This document shows, one piece after another, positions 26,366 to 35,061 of a stretch of DNA of 64,000 nucleotides. The notes under the pieces were generated by a model. The model did not search any database. It was not told the origin of the DNA and was given only the letters and a program-made list of their open reading frames with translations. The DNA comes from Singulisphaera acidiphila DSM 18658 (GTDB lineage Bacteria; Planctomycetota; Planctomycetia; Isosphaerales; Isosphaeraceae). The position numbers and the translations under genes are program-made. Location: the NCBI RefSeq assembly GCF_000242455.2, contig NC_019892.1, positions 3,348,001-3,412,000 on the forward strand, given 5' to 3'. Position 1 is the stretch's first letter, and every line of letters begins with the position of its first letter.

Positions 26366-27523
26366 TCACAAATCGTCCATGTTGACAACCTCGCCGCCGG
26401 CTCGTGAACCTAGAGCCCACCAGGTTTTTATGTTCACCGAATCCTTGACGAATCGAACCGAGCCGTCGGCGAAAGCAACGTTGACACCGCCACGATGGTT
26501 ACTACTCGGCGGCGCACTGCCGGACGGCCCTACATAGATAAGCCAGGAGTCGTCGCCGTTCCATTCCTGTGTGTTGCGGCAGGAGACGCTATTGGGAGGT
26601 CCGGTATGAGTATAGCTGCTGACAACCAAGTGCAGCGGGAAGGCGGCGGCCCACATCTGGCCGTTGACCACCACAGCGGAGGCTTTTGCTTCGCCGGGCA
26701 GATTCACACAATCGTTGACCAATCGCTGAGCGGCGGCCAAACCTTCTTTTGAATCAGAGGGGATCGCCGATCCGCGTACGGTACTAAAAACGACTCGTTT
26801 CGCGTCAATCGTATCGCTACGCCGAACATCCAAGCCCCTCATGGACAACCCCAACACACGCTCGCTTAATAAAGCCGTATTAGACATGCCATCGCGGATG
26901 TGGCTTGGCCGAACTGGACCGCGTGTTCCTGGGTAGGGGGGCCTGTCCGGGACATTGGGATTCTTGTCGAGGAGGCGGCTTGGTAGCGGAATGATAAGAC
27001 CATCGGTCACTGCGATCTGGCCGGGACCTCCATAGTTCCCCATGTAGTTCGTTGGCGCATACGGAGCGCGAGGACGGACGTTGTCTCCGTAGTCACTGGG
27101 ACACAATAAGAGGCTCAGTTGCAAACAGGTTACGGTCGAGTTCGCTCGCCCGCCGGGGGCGGAAACCGTCGACACGGGCTCTAGGCTGAAATTGTAGGCG
27201 TCGAAGAGCGATTTCTGCTCGGCAAACTGCAACACCGAAACAATCCAACTCGTGGACCAACCCGTCTTTGGATGCGGCGGTTGACCTGGAAACATGCTTT
27301 GAGCGGGAAAGACGCCGACCGTGCTCTCATAATTATGTGCGGCCAACGCCAACTGCCTCATGTTGTTGGTGCACTGAGCACGTCGAGCGGCCTCACGCGC
27401 ACCCTGGATTGCAGGAAGGAGTAGTGCAACCAGCGCGCCTATGATCGAGACGACAACCAAAACCTCGATCAGGGTGAATGCCTGATTCCACCGGCAGTGT
27501 TTCGACTCATTGCGACTTCGCAT
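26366..27523 (-). CDS. DUF1559 prepilin-like protein
   Basis: The 385-residue protein has an N-terminal type IV prepilin-like methylation motif (AFTLIEVLVVVSIIGALVAL) followed by the DUF1559 domain with [20 protein letters not shown] and a C-terminal HRGGVNVAFADGSVRF of the H-x9-DG type. DUF1559 proteins are abundant and nearly specific to planctomycetes; they are processed by a prepilin peptidase and exposed at the envelope, with unknown function. The ATG has AAGGGTG about 8 bases upstream. It is the gene just upstream of the fusion protein at 23872 and probably co-transcribed with it. Codon composition is poorer in G+C than in the DUF1559 genes at 29705 and 60074. Confidence 0.9.
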   Translation of the reverse strand: MRSRNESKHCRWNQAFTLIEVLVVVSIIGALVALLLPAIQGAREAARRAQCTNNMRQLALAAHNYESTVGVFPAQSMFPGQPPHPKTGWSTSWIVSVLQFAEQKSLFDAYNFSLEPVSTVSAPGGRANSTVTCLQLSLLLCPSDYGDNVRPRAPYAPTNYMGNYGGPGQIAVTDGLIIPLPSRLLDKNPNVPDRPPYPGTRGPVRPSHIRDGMSNTALLSERVLGLSMRGLDVRRSDTIDAKRVVFSTVRGSAIPSDSKEGLAAAQRLVNDCVNLPGEAKASAVVVNGQMWAAAFPLHLVVSSYTHTGPPNSVSCRNTQEWNGDDSWLIYVGPSGSAPPSSNHRGGVNVAFADGSVRFVKDSVNIKTWWALGSRAGGEVVNMDDL

Positions 27524-27712
27524 CTCGACACCCTTATATTACTTGTGTTTCTAAACTCTGCATCAATAAATTGTCGACGATCGCATAGTCGATTTCAGCT
27601 TCATTTAAGGAGCATTCTCTACATGTACTCCCCGTCGACGGCGTCGCATTCAGCACGCACTCTTTAGAACCACTCGTTGATCGCTACACTGCCATAGGAC
27701 GCCGCACGAATC

Positions 27713-27752
27713 GAATTCAATTCTTAGATTTTGAATTCAATTCTTAGATTTT
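27713..27752. repeat. 20-base tandem duplication
   Basis: The unit GAATTCAATTCTTAGATTTT occurs twice without a gap, at 27713-27732 and 27733-27752. It covers the 3' end of the MauE-like gene: the stop codon (complement of 27724-27726) lies in the copy distal to the gene, and because 20 is not a multiple of three the second copy is read in another frame. Confidence 0.95.
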
Positions 27753-28605
27753 CCGCCGGGCACTCGTTGACGTCTAGGGAGAGAAATTCGACGTCGGCGG
27801 ATGGATCCATCGTTTCGGAGTGTTGCGACGTTTTCTTTGAGCCCTTCCAGTGGCTACTCTGCGGAGGTCTCTCAGAACCTTTCCTCGTGACATGGCCTGA
27901 TGTGTTAGGGCTTGAATTCCCAGGGACGGGGGCCGTAGCCATTGATATTGAGTATCGGCCCGGACGAATCGGCGGGAGTCGGAAGCATCCATTTTTGTCA
28001 GTTCGGACATTCAACGCGAGCGAGTATCGACGGAACGTGAGCGAAGCATCCCCTAACGGTCGGCCTTGCAAAAAGGCAGTTCCACTGACCGTGACTAAAC
28101 TTTGCTGCTTAACTCCGGCGACTACAATGGCCATCGTGGCAAGCACCATGCAGAATGCTTTTAAGGAGCCGACGCTCCCTTCATCCACCTTCTCCGAATT
28201 AGAGTGCCACTTAAGGAGGACGATCACAACAATTAGGTCGAAGATCAAGACAAGCCAGGGATTGACTGCCACAAGGCCAAAGCAGCCACATGAGCAGTCA
28301 CCGGCAAGAGCATGATACAAACTGGAACCCCAAAGCCCTGCAAAAATCACAACCACCCATGGACGCGTATCCTCGGAACGGCATCCCGACATCAACCAGA
28401 TCCCAGCAAAGACTTCTAACTCCGATAAGGCGGCAAAGAATATTGTTGCAAAGTCGTCTTCTTGGCCAGTCACGGCGAAGACATAGAGCTTAAGCAATCC
28501 ACCTACAAAAAGGATGGCTCCTAGAAACGCGTGCATCCATCGCAAGACAACAACATCGTAAAAACACAATCTTCTATGTTTCGATTTCTGTTTACCTGCT
28601 TTCAC
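27724..28605 (-). CDS. MauE/DoxX-like membrane protein with regulatory-like C-terminus
   Basis: The 293-residue protein starts at GTG (AGAGG about 10 bases upstream). The N-terminal 160 residues hold about four or five membrane helices with HAFLGAILFVGGLLKLY, ELEVFAGIWLMSG and GDCSCGCFG, the cysteine-containing loop of MauE/DoxX redox-linked membrane proteins. Residues 165-225 form a carboxypeptidase-regulatory-like beta-sandwich with VSGTAFLQGRPLGDASLTF and GCFRLPPIRPGRYSISM. The tail is rich in Ser, Lys and Thr. The carboxypeptidase-regulatory fold is common on planctomycete lipoproteins. It is in the low-GC segment, 200 bases upstream of the DUF1559 gene. The role of the cysteine pair, if any, is inferred. 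Confidence 0.7.
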   Translation of the reverse strand: MKAGKQKSKHRRLCFYDVVVLRWMHAFLGAILFVGGLLKLYVFAVTGQEDDFATIFFAALSELEVFAGIWLMSGCRSEDTRPWVVVIFAGLWGSSLYHALAGDCSCGCFGLVAVNPWLVLIFDLIVVIVLLKWHSNSEKVDEGSVGSLKAFCMVLATMAIVVAGVKQQSLVTVSGTAFLQGRPLGDASLTFRRYSLALNVRTDKNGCFRLPPIRPGRYSISMATAPVPGNSSPNTSGHVTRKGSERPPQSSHWKGSKKTSQHSETMDPSADVEFLSLDVNECPAENLRIEFKI

Positions 28606-29704
28606 TAAAGTGCGCCTCTGGTGGTTCGCCTTCTGTTAAGGAACGGAAATAAAGCAACTTCCGTCTTGACATCGGCCAGGTCAGTGGGATTCCCAGACGA
28701 TCCCGAAGGAATCGGGAAGTTGTTGAATTGGCAATTATGAAGTTGGGGGCAAAGGCCATCATCGCCATCTTGAAGCGATCACCGTTTTAAGATAGCGATG
28801 ACGACAAAGTCCAAAGTAACGCTCGCCGTCGAGAAATGCCAGTGCTTGTGTCTGGCTCTAGACGGAAATGGAGAGACGCCTTACCCGAGTTACTCTGTTT
28901 TTTCGTATCAAACATACAGTCAACAAGCAATCACATTCTAGTTCAACATTTCCATAAGTTCCATCCTCTCCACACCTGGGGGCCCAGGAACTCCAGCGGC
29001 CCACATGGTCGAGCATCGGCTAGACAGGTAGACGGAGCTACCTTCCCACCATTTCCACGTAAATCCAACAATTCAAAACAAAGCCGCTTCCACCTAAATC
29101 TCATAGTTTCAAACAGTTGAGTTGACTAAGCACCAATTTCCTATTAATTCGGTCGACTTAATTGGGATTTTATCTTGACATCAAAGCCACTGGGACCGAT
29201 GATCGTGCAACATACGGTGACAAGACGCCATCTGAAACGGCTTCACGCTGAGTCTCGCAAGATCGCTCATCTCACCAGGACAATTTCGATGAGAATGATT
29301 CTCTGTTGTTGTCACGAAATCACCTGCCTCACTGAGTGCCCGTTCCAGTCGTAATCGAAGGCTGGAGCCAACTCGAGATCGAGGCGACTGGCCTCCCCCC
29401 ACCATTCGCCAATGAGTCCGCGCTCATCCTCCACAGGCTCTGCGGGAGGTGAGTGACGTCCGACGTCCTGCGACGAACAGCTCTTCGTCCCGAAATCGAA
29501 CTTCCGGACGCCTCCACGTGCTTGGCTGAGCGTCACTGAAAACCTGCGCAACATGCGGGTGCCCGGCTTTGTACTCCGTTCGACCTGCGGGCGTGGGGCC
29601 TCTGCGCCCCTCGTATCCGCTCCCTCGATACGCCCTTGGGGCCGCGCATCGCGGTCAGGGCCAGCAGGGTGTATGTCCCCGAAAAAACTGGAGATTCACG
29701 AGCC
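28606..29704. other. About 1.1 kb without a supported gene
   Basis: Short open frames here have no ribosome-binding site and no known motif. The stretch is unusually AT-rich (26 of 60 bases are G or C in 28921-28980). A hairpin with 12-base arms and one mismatch lies at 28760-28771 and 28789-28800. The last 120 bases before 29705 return to GC-rich composition and should hold the promoter of the DUF1559 gene there. This is the right part of the low-GC segment that begins at 23.85 kb. Confidence 0.5.
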
Positions 29705-30784
29705 ATGCGTTTTCGACAACGACCTGGGTTTACTCTGATCGAGCTGCTGGTCGTGATCGCGATCATCGCCGTCCTGATCGCCTTGCTCTTACCGGCCGTG
29801 CAGTCCGCCCGTGAGGCTGCCCGCCGCGCCCAGTGCGTGAACAATCTGAAGCAGCTCGGCCTGGCCTTGCATAACTATCACTCGAGCAATGACGCGTTCC
29901 CGCCGTTGGCCGTCCCCGTCAACGGCGTGGGGGCCTTGACGGACTACCAGGATCACTGGGGGCCGAGCGTCTTGCTCCGCAGTCTCGGCTCGATGGAGGG
30001 GCAGAACCTGTACAACGCCTTCAATTTCCAGGTCGGCTGCGTCATCGGGAATTGCGACGTCACGGGCTCAGGCAACGTGACCGTCGTCAAGTCGAGGGTC
30101 AACACGTTCATTTGCCCCTCGAGTCCGCACTCGACGGTCTTCCCCTATTCCTCGAATTACGGTGCCAGCATCGGACCTCAGTTTCGCTGGGACGCCACTC
30201 AAGGGGGGATCGGCGTCGGCGCCTTCTCCTCGCAGATTTCCCGTGGGATCAAGGATTTCGTGGATGGATCGAGCAACACCGTGGTGATCGCCGAGATCCG
30301 AACCGGCAACGCGATCCTCGGCAGCAAGGACCATACCGAGTTCTTCACCAAGGTCCCCTGGCCGTCCAACGCTCCCAGCGGCAATGGCCAAGATCAGATC
30401 GCGACGAACCCAGCAGGGTACGCCAACAACCAGGCCTACACGACGGCTTGCGACGCGGCTCGTGCAGCCGGCCTGAACGAGCTCGACCAGGCGGCGGAAT
30501 TCTGGACGTTGAGCCGGACCCACCGAGGCGCCGTGGTCTCCATGCTCCAGACCCCGAATACCCCCCACGCCGATTGCTTTTTCAACTCCACTCACCTCTT
30601 GAGCGAACTCCCCGCCGCCGGAGCCAACATGAACTCGGCAAGCCGAAGCTGGCACTCCGGAGGAGTCAACGTGCTCTTCGGTGACGGCAGCGTCAAATTC
30701 ATCAAAGACTCGATCTCCGATCGGACCTGGTTCGCGCTCGGCACTCGGGGCGCAGGTGAAGTGATTTCAGCCGACTCCTACTAA
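29705..30784 (+). CDS. DUF1559 prepilin-like protein
   Basis: The 359-residue protein starts at the ATG at 29705, which directly precedes the prepilin motif [20 protein letters not shown]; the frame runs 23 codons further up without a start signal. It has [20 protein letters not shown] and the C-terminal [20 protein letters not shown]. The central domain (about 120-310) holds two Cys pairs. It is an envelope protein processed by a prepilin peptidase; its function is not known. It stands just before the DUF1501 gene at 30850 on the same strand and may be part of that locus. Confidence 0.93.
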   Translation: MRFRQRPGFTLIELLVVIAIIAVLIALLLPAVQSAREAARRAQCVNNLKQLGLALHNYHSSNDAFPPLAVPVNGVGALTDYQDHWGPSVLLRSLGSMEGQNLYNAFNFQVGCVIGNCDVTGSGNVTVVKSRVNTFICPSSPHSTVFPYSSNYGASIGPQFRWDATQGGIGVGAFSSQISRGIKDFVDGSSNTVVIAEIRTGNAILGSKDHTEFFTKVPWPSNAPSGNGQDQIATNPAGYANNQAYTTACDAARAAGLNELDQAAEFWTLSRTHRGAVVSMLQTPNTPHADCFFNSTHLLSELPAAGANMNSASRSWHSGGVNVLFGDGSVKFIKDSISDRTWFALGTRGAGEVISADSY

Positions 30785-30849
30785 CACCGCAACCTCACAC
30801 CCAAATTCCTACTATTTCGATAGGAAAAATCTACAATTGGAGAGTTCTG

Positions 30850-32265
30850 ATGCTGCGACTTGAGAGAAATCAGGGGGTCCGGCTTTGCGATGGCCTGACC
30901 CGGCGGGAGGCGATGCGGATTGGGGGGCTGGGCCTGGGGGGGCTTTCGCTCCCCGGGCTCCTCCGGCTCCAGGCGCAAGCGGCGGAGTCGGTGGCCGAGG
31001 GGCGCGCCCCTGGGTTCGGCAGGGCCAAGTCGGTCATCATCTTCAGCACCAACGGCGGCACCGCCCAGATGGATTCGTTTGACCCGAAGCCGGACGCACC
31101 GGCCGAGGTCCGAGGGACCTGGAAGCCGATCAACACGAGCGTTCCAGGGGTGACGCTCAACGAACACTTGCCCCGGCTGGCGAAGCTCCAGCACAAGACG
31201 GCCATCCTCCGAGCGATCCACCACAACCAGACGCTCCACCCGTCGGCGATTTACCTGACGCTCTGCGGTGACTTGATCGGCCGGGTCGTGACGCCGGAGT
31301 CGGCGACCATGAGTCGGGACGACAAGCCTCACTTCGGCTCGGTCGTCTCGAAGCTGCTTCCCGTGAAGCCCGACTTGCCCGGCTTCGTCATGCTGCCCGA
31401 GGCCATGGGCCCGAACGGGCCGGAATGGCCGGGGCAGTTCGCCGGCTTTCTCGGCTCGGGCTATGACCCGTATCGTGTCAACAGCTTTCCCGGCCAGCCC
31501 GGCTACTCGCCGGGCGCCTTGGCGTCCGATCCCGAATTGCCCGCGGCGCGGCTCGGCAATCGCCGGCTGCTCCTCGACCAGATCGGGCACACCGCCAGCC
31601 GGCTCGACAAGGTCGCGGCCGCCACGAATCTCGACCCGCACTACTTGAAGGCGTTCGACGTGATCTCGTCTCCCGCGGCGCAGCGGGCGTTTGACGTCGA
31701 GGCCGAACCGGCCGAGGTCCGCGAACGCTACGGCGACCACTACTTCGGCCAGTGCTGCCTGCTGGCGCGCCGGCTGGTTGAGGCCGGGGTCCGACTCGTG
31801 CAGATCAACTGGCTGAGGAGCAATATCGGCGGGGTCGGCGGCCCCGGCTACGACACCCATCAAAACCACTTCGCGCTGACCCGCGACCAGCTCTATCCGC
31901 CAACCGACCTCGCGTTCACGGCCTTGCTCGAAGACCTCGACGAACGCGGCCTGCTCGACGAGACCCTGGTCTATTTCCACAACGAATTCGGCCGGACCCC
32001 CAAGGTCAACCCGCGCGGCGGACGCGACCACTGGCCGTCCTGCTACAGCACCCTTCTGGCCGGAGGTGGGATCAAAGGGGGAGCCGTCTACGGCGCATCG
32101 GACAAGATCGGCGCCTATCCGGCAGCCGATCCGGTCACGCCCCAGGACGTGCTTGCGACCATTTACCACGCGCTCGGCATCGACGTCGAGACCCACCTTT
32201 ACGACCAACTGAACCGGCCCCACAAGCTGGTCAAGGGCGACCCGATCCGCGCCATCCTGGCCTGA
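30850..32265 (+). CDS. DUF1501 protein
   Basis: The 471-residue protein has GGAGAG in front of its ATG and a Tat-like N-terminus (LTRREAMRIGGLGLGGLSLP, then LLRLQAQAAE). The rest is DUF1501: KSVIIFSTNGGTAQMDSFDP, LYDQLNRPHKL and HNEFGRTPKVNPRGGRDHW, a sulfatase-like alkaline-phosphatase fold with the usual metal-site residues (FGRTP, GRDHW). DUF1501 proteins always travel with DUF1549/DUF1553 proteins in planctomycetes, as here with the gene at 32340. The product is exported and probably acts on sulfated or phosphorylated polymers, though no activity has been shown for most members. Confidence 0.9.
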   Translation: MLRLERNQGVRLCDGLTRREAMRIGGLGLGGLSLPGLLRLQAQAAESVAEGRAPGFGRAKSVIIFSTNGGTAQMDSFDPKPDAPAEVRGTWKPINTSVPGVTLNEHLPRLAKLQHKTAILRAIHHNQTLHPSAIYLTLCGDLIGRVVTPESATMSRDDKPHFGSVVSKLLPVKPDLPGFVMLPEAMGPNGPEWPGQFAGFLGSGYDPYRVNSFPGQPGYSPGALASDPELPAARLGNRRLLLDQIGHTASRLDKVAAATNLDPHYLKAFDVISSPAAQRAFDVEAEPAEVRERYGDHYFGQCCLLARRLVEAGVRLVQINWLRSNIGGVGGPGYDTHQNHFALTRDQLYPPTDLAFTALLEDLDERGLLDETLVYFHNEFGRTPKVNPRGGRDHWPSCYSTLLAGGGIKGGAVYGASDKIGAYPAADPVTPQDVLATIYHALGIDVETHLYDQLNRPHKLVKGDPIRAILA

Positions 32266-32339
32266 AAATCCCAAAAGGGCGGCGGCCCTCATTAACGTTG
32301 GGCCGTCGCATCCAAACACAAAGGGGAGCTGTCTCGAAC

Positions 32340-34946
32340 ATGCCTGGAACATCTCGACCCGGACCGAGCCCGACCGCCGCCCCGGCGCTCGCGCTGGCCG
32401 TGGTCCTCTCCGCACTCCCCGCGTTCGCGGGGGCGGGAGTCGACGACGAGGCTCGGGTGATCGGCCAGCCCGACACGCTCGCCGTGACTCCCGCAACAAT
32501 CGAGTTAGTCGACCGCAGGGACACGCGCCAACTCCTCGTCGCCGGCCACTACGCCGACGGCTCGGTGCGCGACCTTTCCCACCTCGTCACGATTGAGGTG
32601 GACGACCCGCAAGTCGTCACCATCGCCCCGGGCGGCCATGTCGCCCCCAAGGCCAATGGTCGAACGACCATCCGCCTCCGCGCCGGGAAAGGAGCAGGGG
32701 AGCGAAATGTCGCCGTCCCCGTGACCGTCGCCGGCCTCGACCGCCTTGACTCGGTCAGCTTTCGCCGCGAGGTGATCGCCGCCCTGAACGTCTCAGGCTG
32801 CAACGCAGGAGCCTGCCACGGCACACCGTCGGGCAAGAACGGGTTCAAGCTCAGCCTCCGTGGATTCGACCCGGCGGCCGACTACCTGCAACTGACCCGC
32901 GACCTCGCGGGCCGTCGGATCAGCCTGTCCGACCCGGATTCGAGCCTGATCCTCCAGAAAGGGCAGGGGCAGGTCCCACATGAAGGGGGCCAACGACTCC
33001 GGCCCGACGACCCCGCTTTCCCCCTGATCCAGGCCTGGATCGCCAGTGGCGCGAAGGACGACCCGGCCGACTTGCCCAGGCTAACCGGCATCGCGATCGC
33101 TCCCGGTCCTCACCTCATCAAAGCCCCCTCCAAACACCAGCAGATCTCCGTCACGGCCCGGTTCGCCGACGGCACGACCCGCGACGTGACCCGCCTGACC
33201 GTCTTCACCAGCAGTGACGAAGCGGTAGGGCAAGTCGATCGCAACGGCCTTGTCGAGTTCCATCGGCCCGGGCAGGTCGCAATCCTGGCCCGCTACCTGG
33301 ACGAACTGGCTCCGGTCCTGCTGACGTACATCGACCCCGATTCGAGCCAGCCCTGGACGAACCCACCAACGAATAACTACGTCGACACACACGTGTTCGC
33401 CAAGCAGAAGCTCCTCGGCCTGGCGCCCGCCGACCTGGCCCCGGATCACGAATTCATCCGCCGGATTTCGCTCGACCTCTGCGGCGTCCTGCCCACGCCC
33501 GAGGAGGTTCGCCTCTTCCTCAACGACTCTCGCCCCGACAAGCGGGCCCGACTCGTCGACAGTCTGCTCGAACGCCCGGAATATGCCGATATCTGGGCCT
33601 TGAAGTGGGCCGACGTCCTGGGCAACAACCGCCGCGCCGTCCAGGCCAAGGGGGCCTATGCGTTTCACGGCTGGATTCGCGACCACGTCGCGCGGAACAC
33701 GCCGTTCGACGTGGTCGTTCGTGAGTTGCTCTCGGCCAAGGGGAGCACCTTCAATAACCCGCCGGCCAGCTTCTTTCGCAACGACCGGATCGCCAAGGAG
33801 CCCCAAGGGCTGGCTCAGAACACGGCCCAGCTCTTCCTCGGCGTCCGCATGTCGTGCGCGCAATGCCATAACCATCCGTTTGAGCGCTGGACGCAGGACG
33901 ATTATTACGGCTTCTCCGCATTCTTTGCCCGGGTAACCTCGAAGCTCGATCCGACCAACCCAAGGATCGCGCGGTTCAACCAAGGGGCCCTGATCATTGA
34001 AGACGACAAATCAGGGGAAACGATCCATCCGCGAACCGGGCAAGTCGTCCCACCCAAGTTCCTTGGAGGGGCAGTCGCCGAGATCCCGCCTGGAGGGGAA
34101 CGTCGGGTGGTGTTGGCCAACTGGCTGACGTCCCAGGAGAACCCGTTCTTCGCCCGTGAGCTGGCCAACCGGACCTGGTATCACCTCCTTGGACGTGGAA
34201 TTGTCGACCCGGTCGACGACGTCCGCGACTCCAACCCACCGGCCAGTGAAGAGCTGCTCGAAGCCCTGGCCCAGGATCTCATCGCAAACCGCTACGACGT
34301 CAAACAGCTCATCCGGACGATCGTGAACTCACGGGTCTACCAGCTTGCGTCGCTCCCGGACGAGGAGACCCACGGCGGAGCGCGCTACTTTGTTTCGGCA
34401 GTGGTGAAGATGGTGCCGGCCGAGCCCTTGCTCGACGCCATCTCGTCGGCCACGGGCTCGCCGGAGCTGTTCGACGACCCTGACCAGCGGAACCGCGACG
34501 CCGGTCAGAAGCTGGTGGATGTCGGCAACGCGAGCCAGACATTCGGCGGAATGCCGCTGGGGACGCGGGCCGCGCAGCTTCCCGACGGTGACGTCTATCA
34601 GCACCCGTTCCTCTCCGCCTTCGGGCAACCCGCGCGAGAGACGTCGTGCGAATGTGAGCGGGGCGGCGACGCCGGCCTCGTGCATGCGCTTCAACTGATT
34701 AACGGGCCGAGCGTCAAGGACAAGCTGTCACGCCCGGAGAACCGGATCGGCCGGCTCCTCGCCGCCGACCGTCCCGATTCGGAAGTCATCGAAGAGGTTT
34801 ACCTGGCCACGCTCTCGCGCCTCCCTACCTCGGAGGAGCGTGCGGCCGGAGTCGGCTACGTCTCCAGGTCGCCCGACCGCCGCCGCGCCTGGGAAGACGT
34901 GCAGTGGGCCTTGCTCAATTCCAAGGAGTTCCTCTTCCGCCACTGA
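32340..34946 (+). CDS. DUF1549/DUF1553 (PSCyt2/PSD1) secreted protein
   Basis: The 868-residue protein starts at the ATG at 32340 (GGGGAG upstream), with a signal peptide ending at about residue 31. An Ig-like BIG2 domain (about 38-135) is followed by GCNAGACHG, the haem-like C-x4-CH motif of this family, and LSLRGFDP. A second BIG2-like segment precedes the DUF1549 domain (FIRRISLDLCGVLPTPEEV) and the MSCAQCHNHPFERW haem motif. DUF1553 forms the C-terminus (NRTWYHLLGRGIVDPVDD and ALQLINGPSV). Multi-haem binding and an exported role in polymer breakdown or electron transfer are inferred. It is 74 bases after the DUF1501 gene. Confidence 0.92.
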   Translation: MPGTSRPGPSPTAAPALALAVVLSALPAFAGAGVDDEARVIGQPDTLAVTPATIELVDRRDTRQLLVAGHYADGSVRDLSHLVTIEVDDPQVVTIAPGGHVAPKANGRTTIRLRAGKGAGERNVAVPVTVAGLDRLDSVSFRREVIAALNVSGCNAGACHGTPSGKNGFKLSLRGFDPAADYLQLTRDLAGRRISLSDPDSSLILQKGQGQVPHEGGQRLRPDDPAFPLIQAWIASGAKDDPADLPRLTGIAIAPGPHLIKAPSKHQQISVTARFADGTTRDVTRLTVFTSSDEAVGQVDRNGLVEFHRPGQVAILARYLDELAPVLLTYIDPDSSQPWTNPPTNNYVDTHVFAKQKLLGLAPADLAPDHEFIRRISLDLCGVLPTPEEVRLFLNDSRPDKRARLVDSLLERPEYADIWALKWADVLGNNRRAVQAKGAYAFHGWIRDHVARNTPFDVVVRELLSAKGSTFNNPPASFFRNDRIAKEPQGLAQNTAQLFLGVRMSCAQCHNHPFERWTQDDYYGFSAFFARVTSKLDPTNPRIARFNQGALIIEDDKSGETIHPRTGQVVPPKFLGGAVAEIPPGGERRVVLANWLTSQENPFFARELANRTWYHLLGRGIVDPVDDVRDSNPPASEELLEALAQDLIANRYDVKQLIRTIVNSRVYQLASLPDEETHGGARYFVSAVVKMVPAEPLLDAISSATGSPELFDDPDQRNRDAGQKLVDVGNASQTFGGMPLGTRAAQLPDGDVYQHPFLSAFGQPARETSCECERGGDAGLVHALQLINGPSVKDKLSRPENRIGRLLAADRPDSEVIEEVYLATLSRLPTSEERAAGVGYVSRSPDRRRAWEDVQWALLNSKEFLFRH

Positions 34947-34963
34947 GTTGAGTCATTTCCCAA

Positions 34964-35037
34964 CGCCTCCTCGGCGTCGAGGTCGGTGATCCTTTCCACA
35001 CTCGCCCACCGACCCTGGTGACCCCGCCGAGGAGGCG
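34964..35037. repeat. Two-tier intergenic stem-loop
   Basis: An outer perfect 13-base-pair stem (34964-34976 with 35025-35037, CGCCTCCTCGGCG) encloses a second 8-base-pair stem (GGTCGGTG at 34981-34988 with CACCGACC at 35007-35014). The structure fills most of the gap between two + strand genes and ends 24 bases before the ATG at 35062. There is no T-tract. It could end or stabilise the upstream mRNA, or mark a dispersed palindrome. Confidence 0.75.
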
Positions 35038-35061
35038 CCTTCCCTCAAAGGACAACGACCA

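Noticed and set aside
28836..29120. 94-codon frame in the low-GC gap
   Set aside because: No ribosome-binding site, no family, and composition the same as the surrounding non-coding DNA.
30781..32499. 572-codon minus-strand frame
   Set aside because: Antisense to the DUF1501 gene, which has a Tat signal and a good start. No motif in the shadow.
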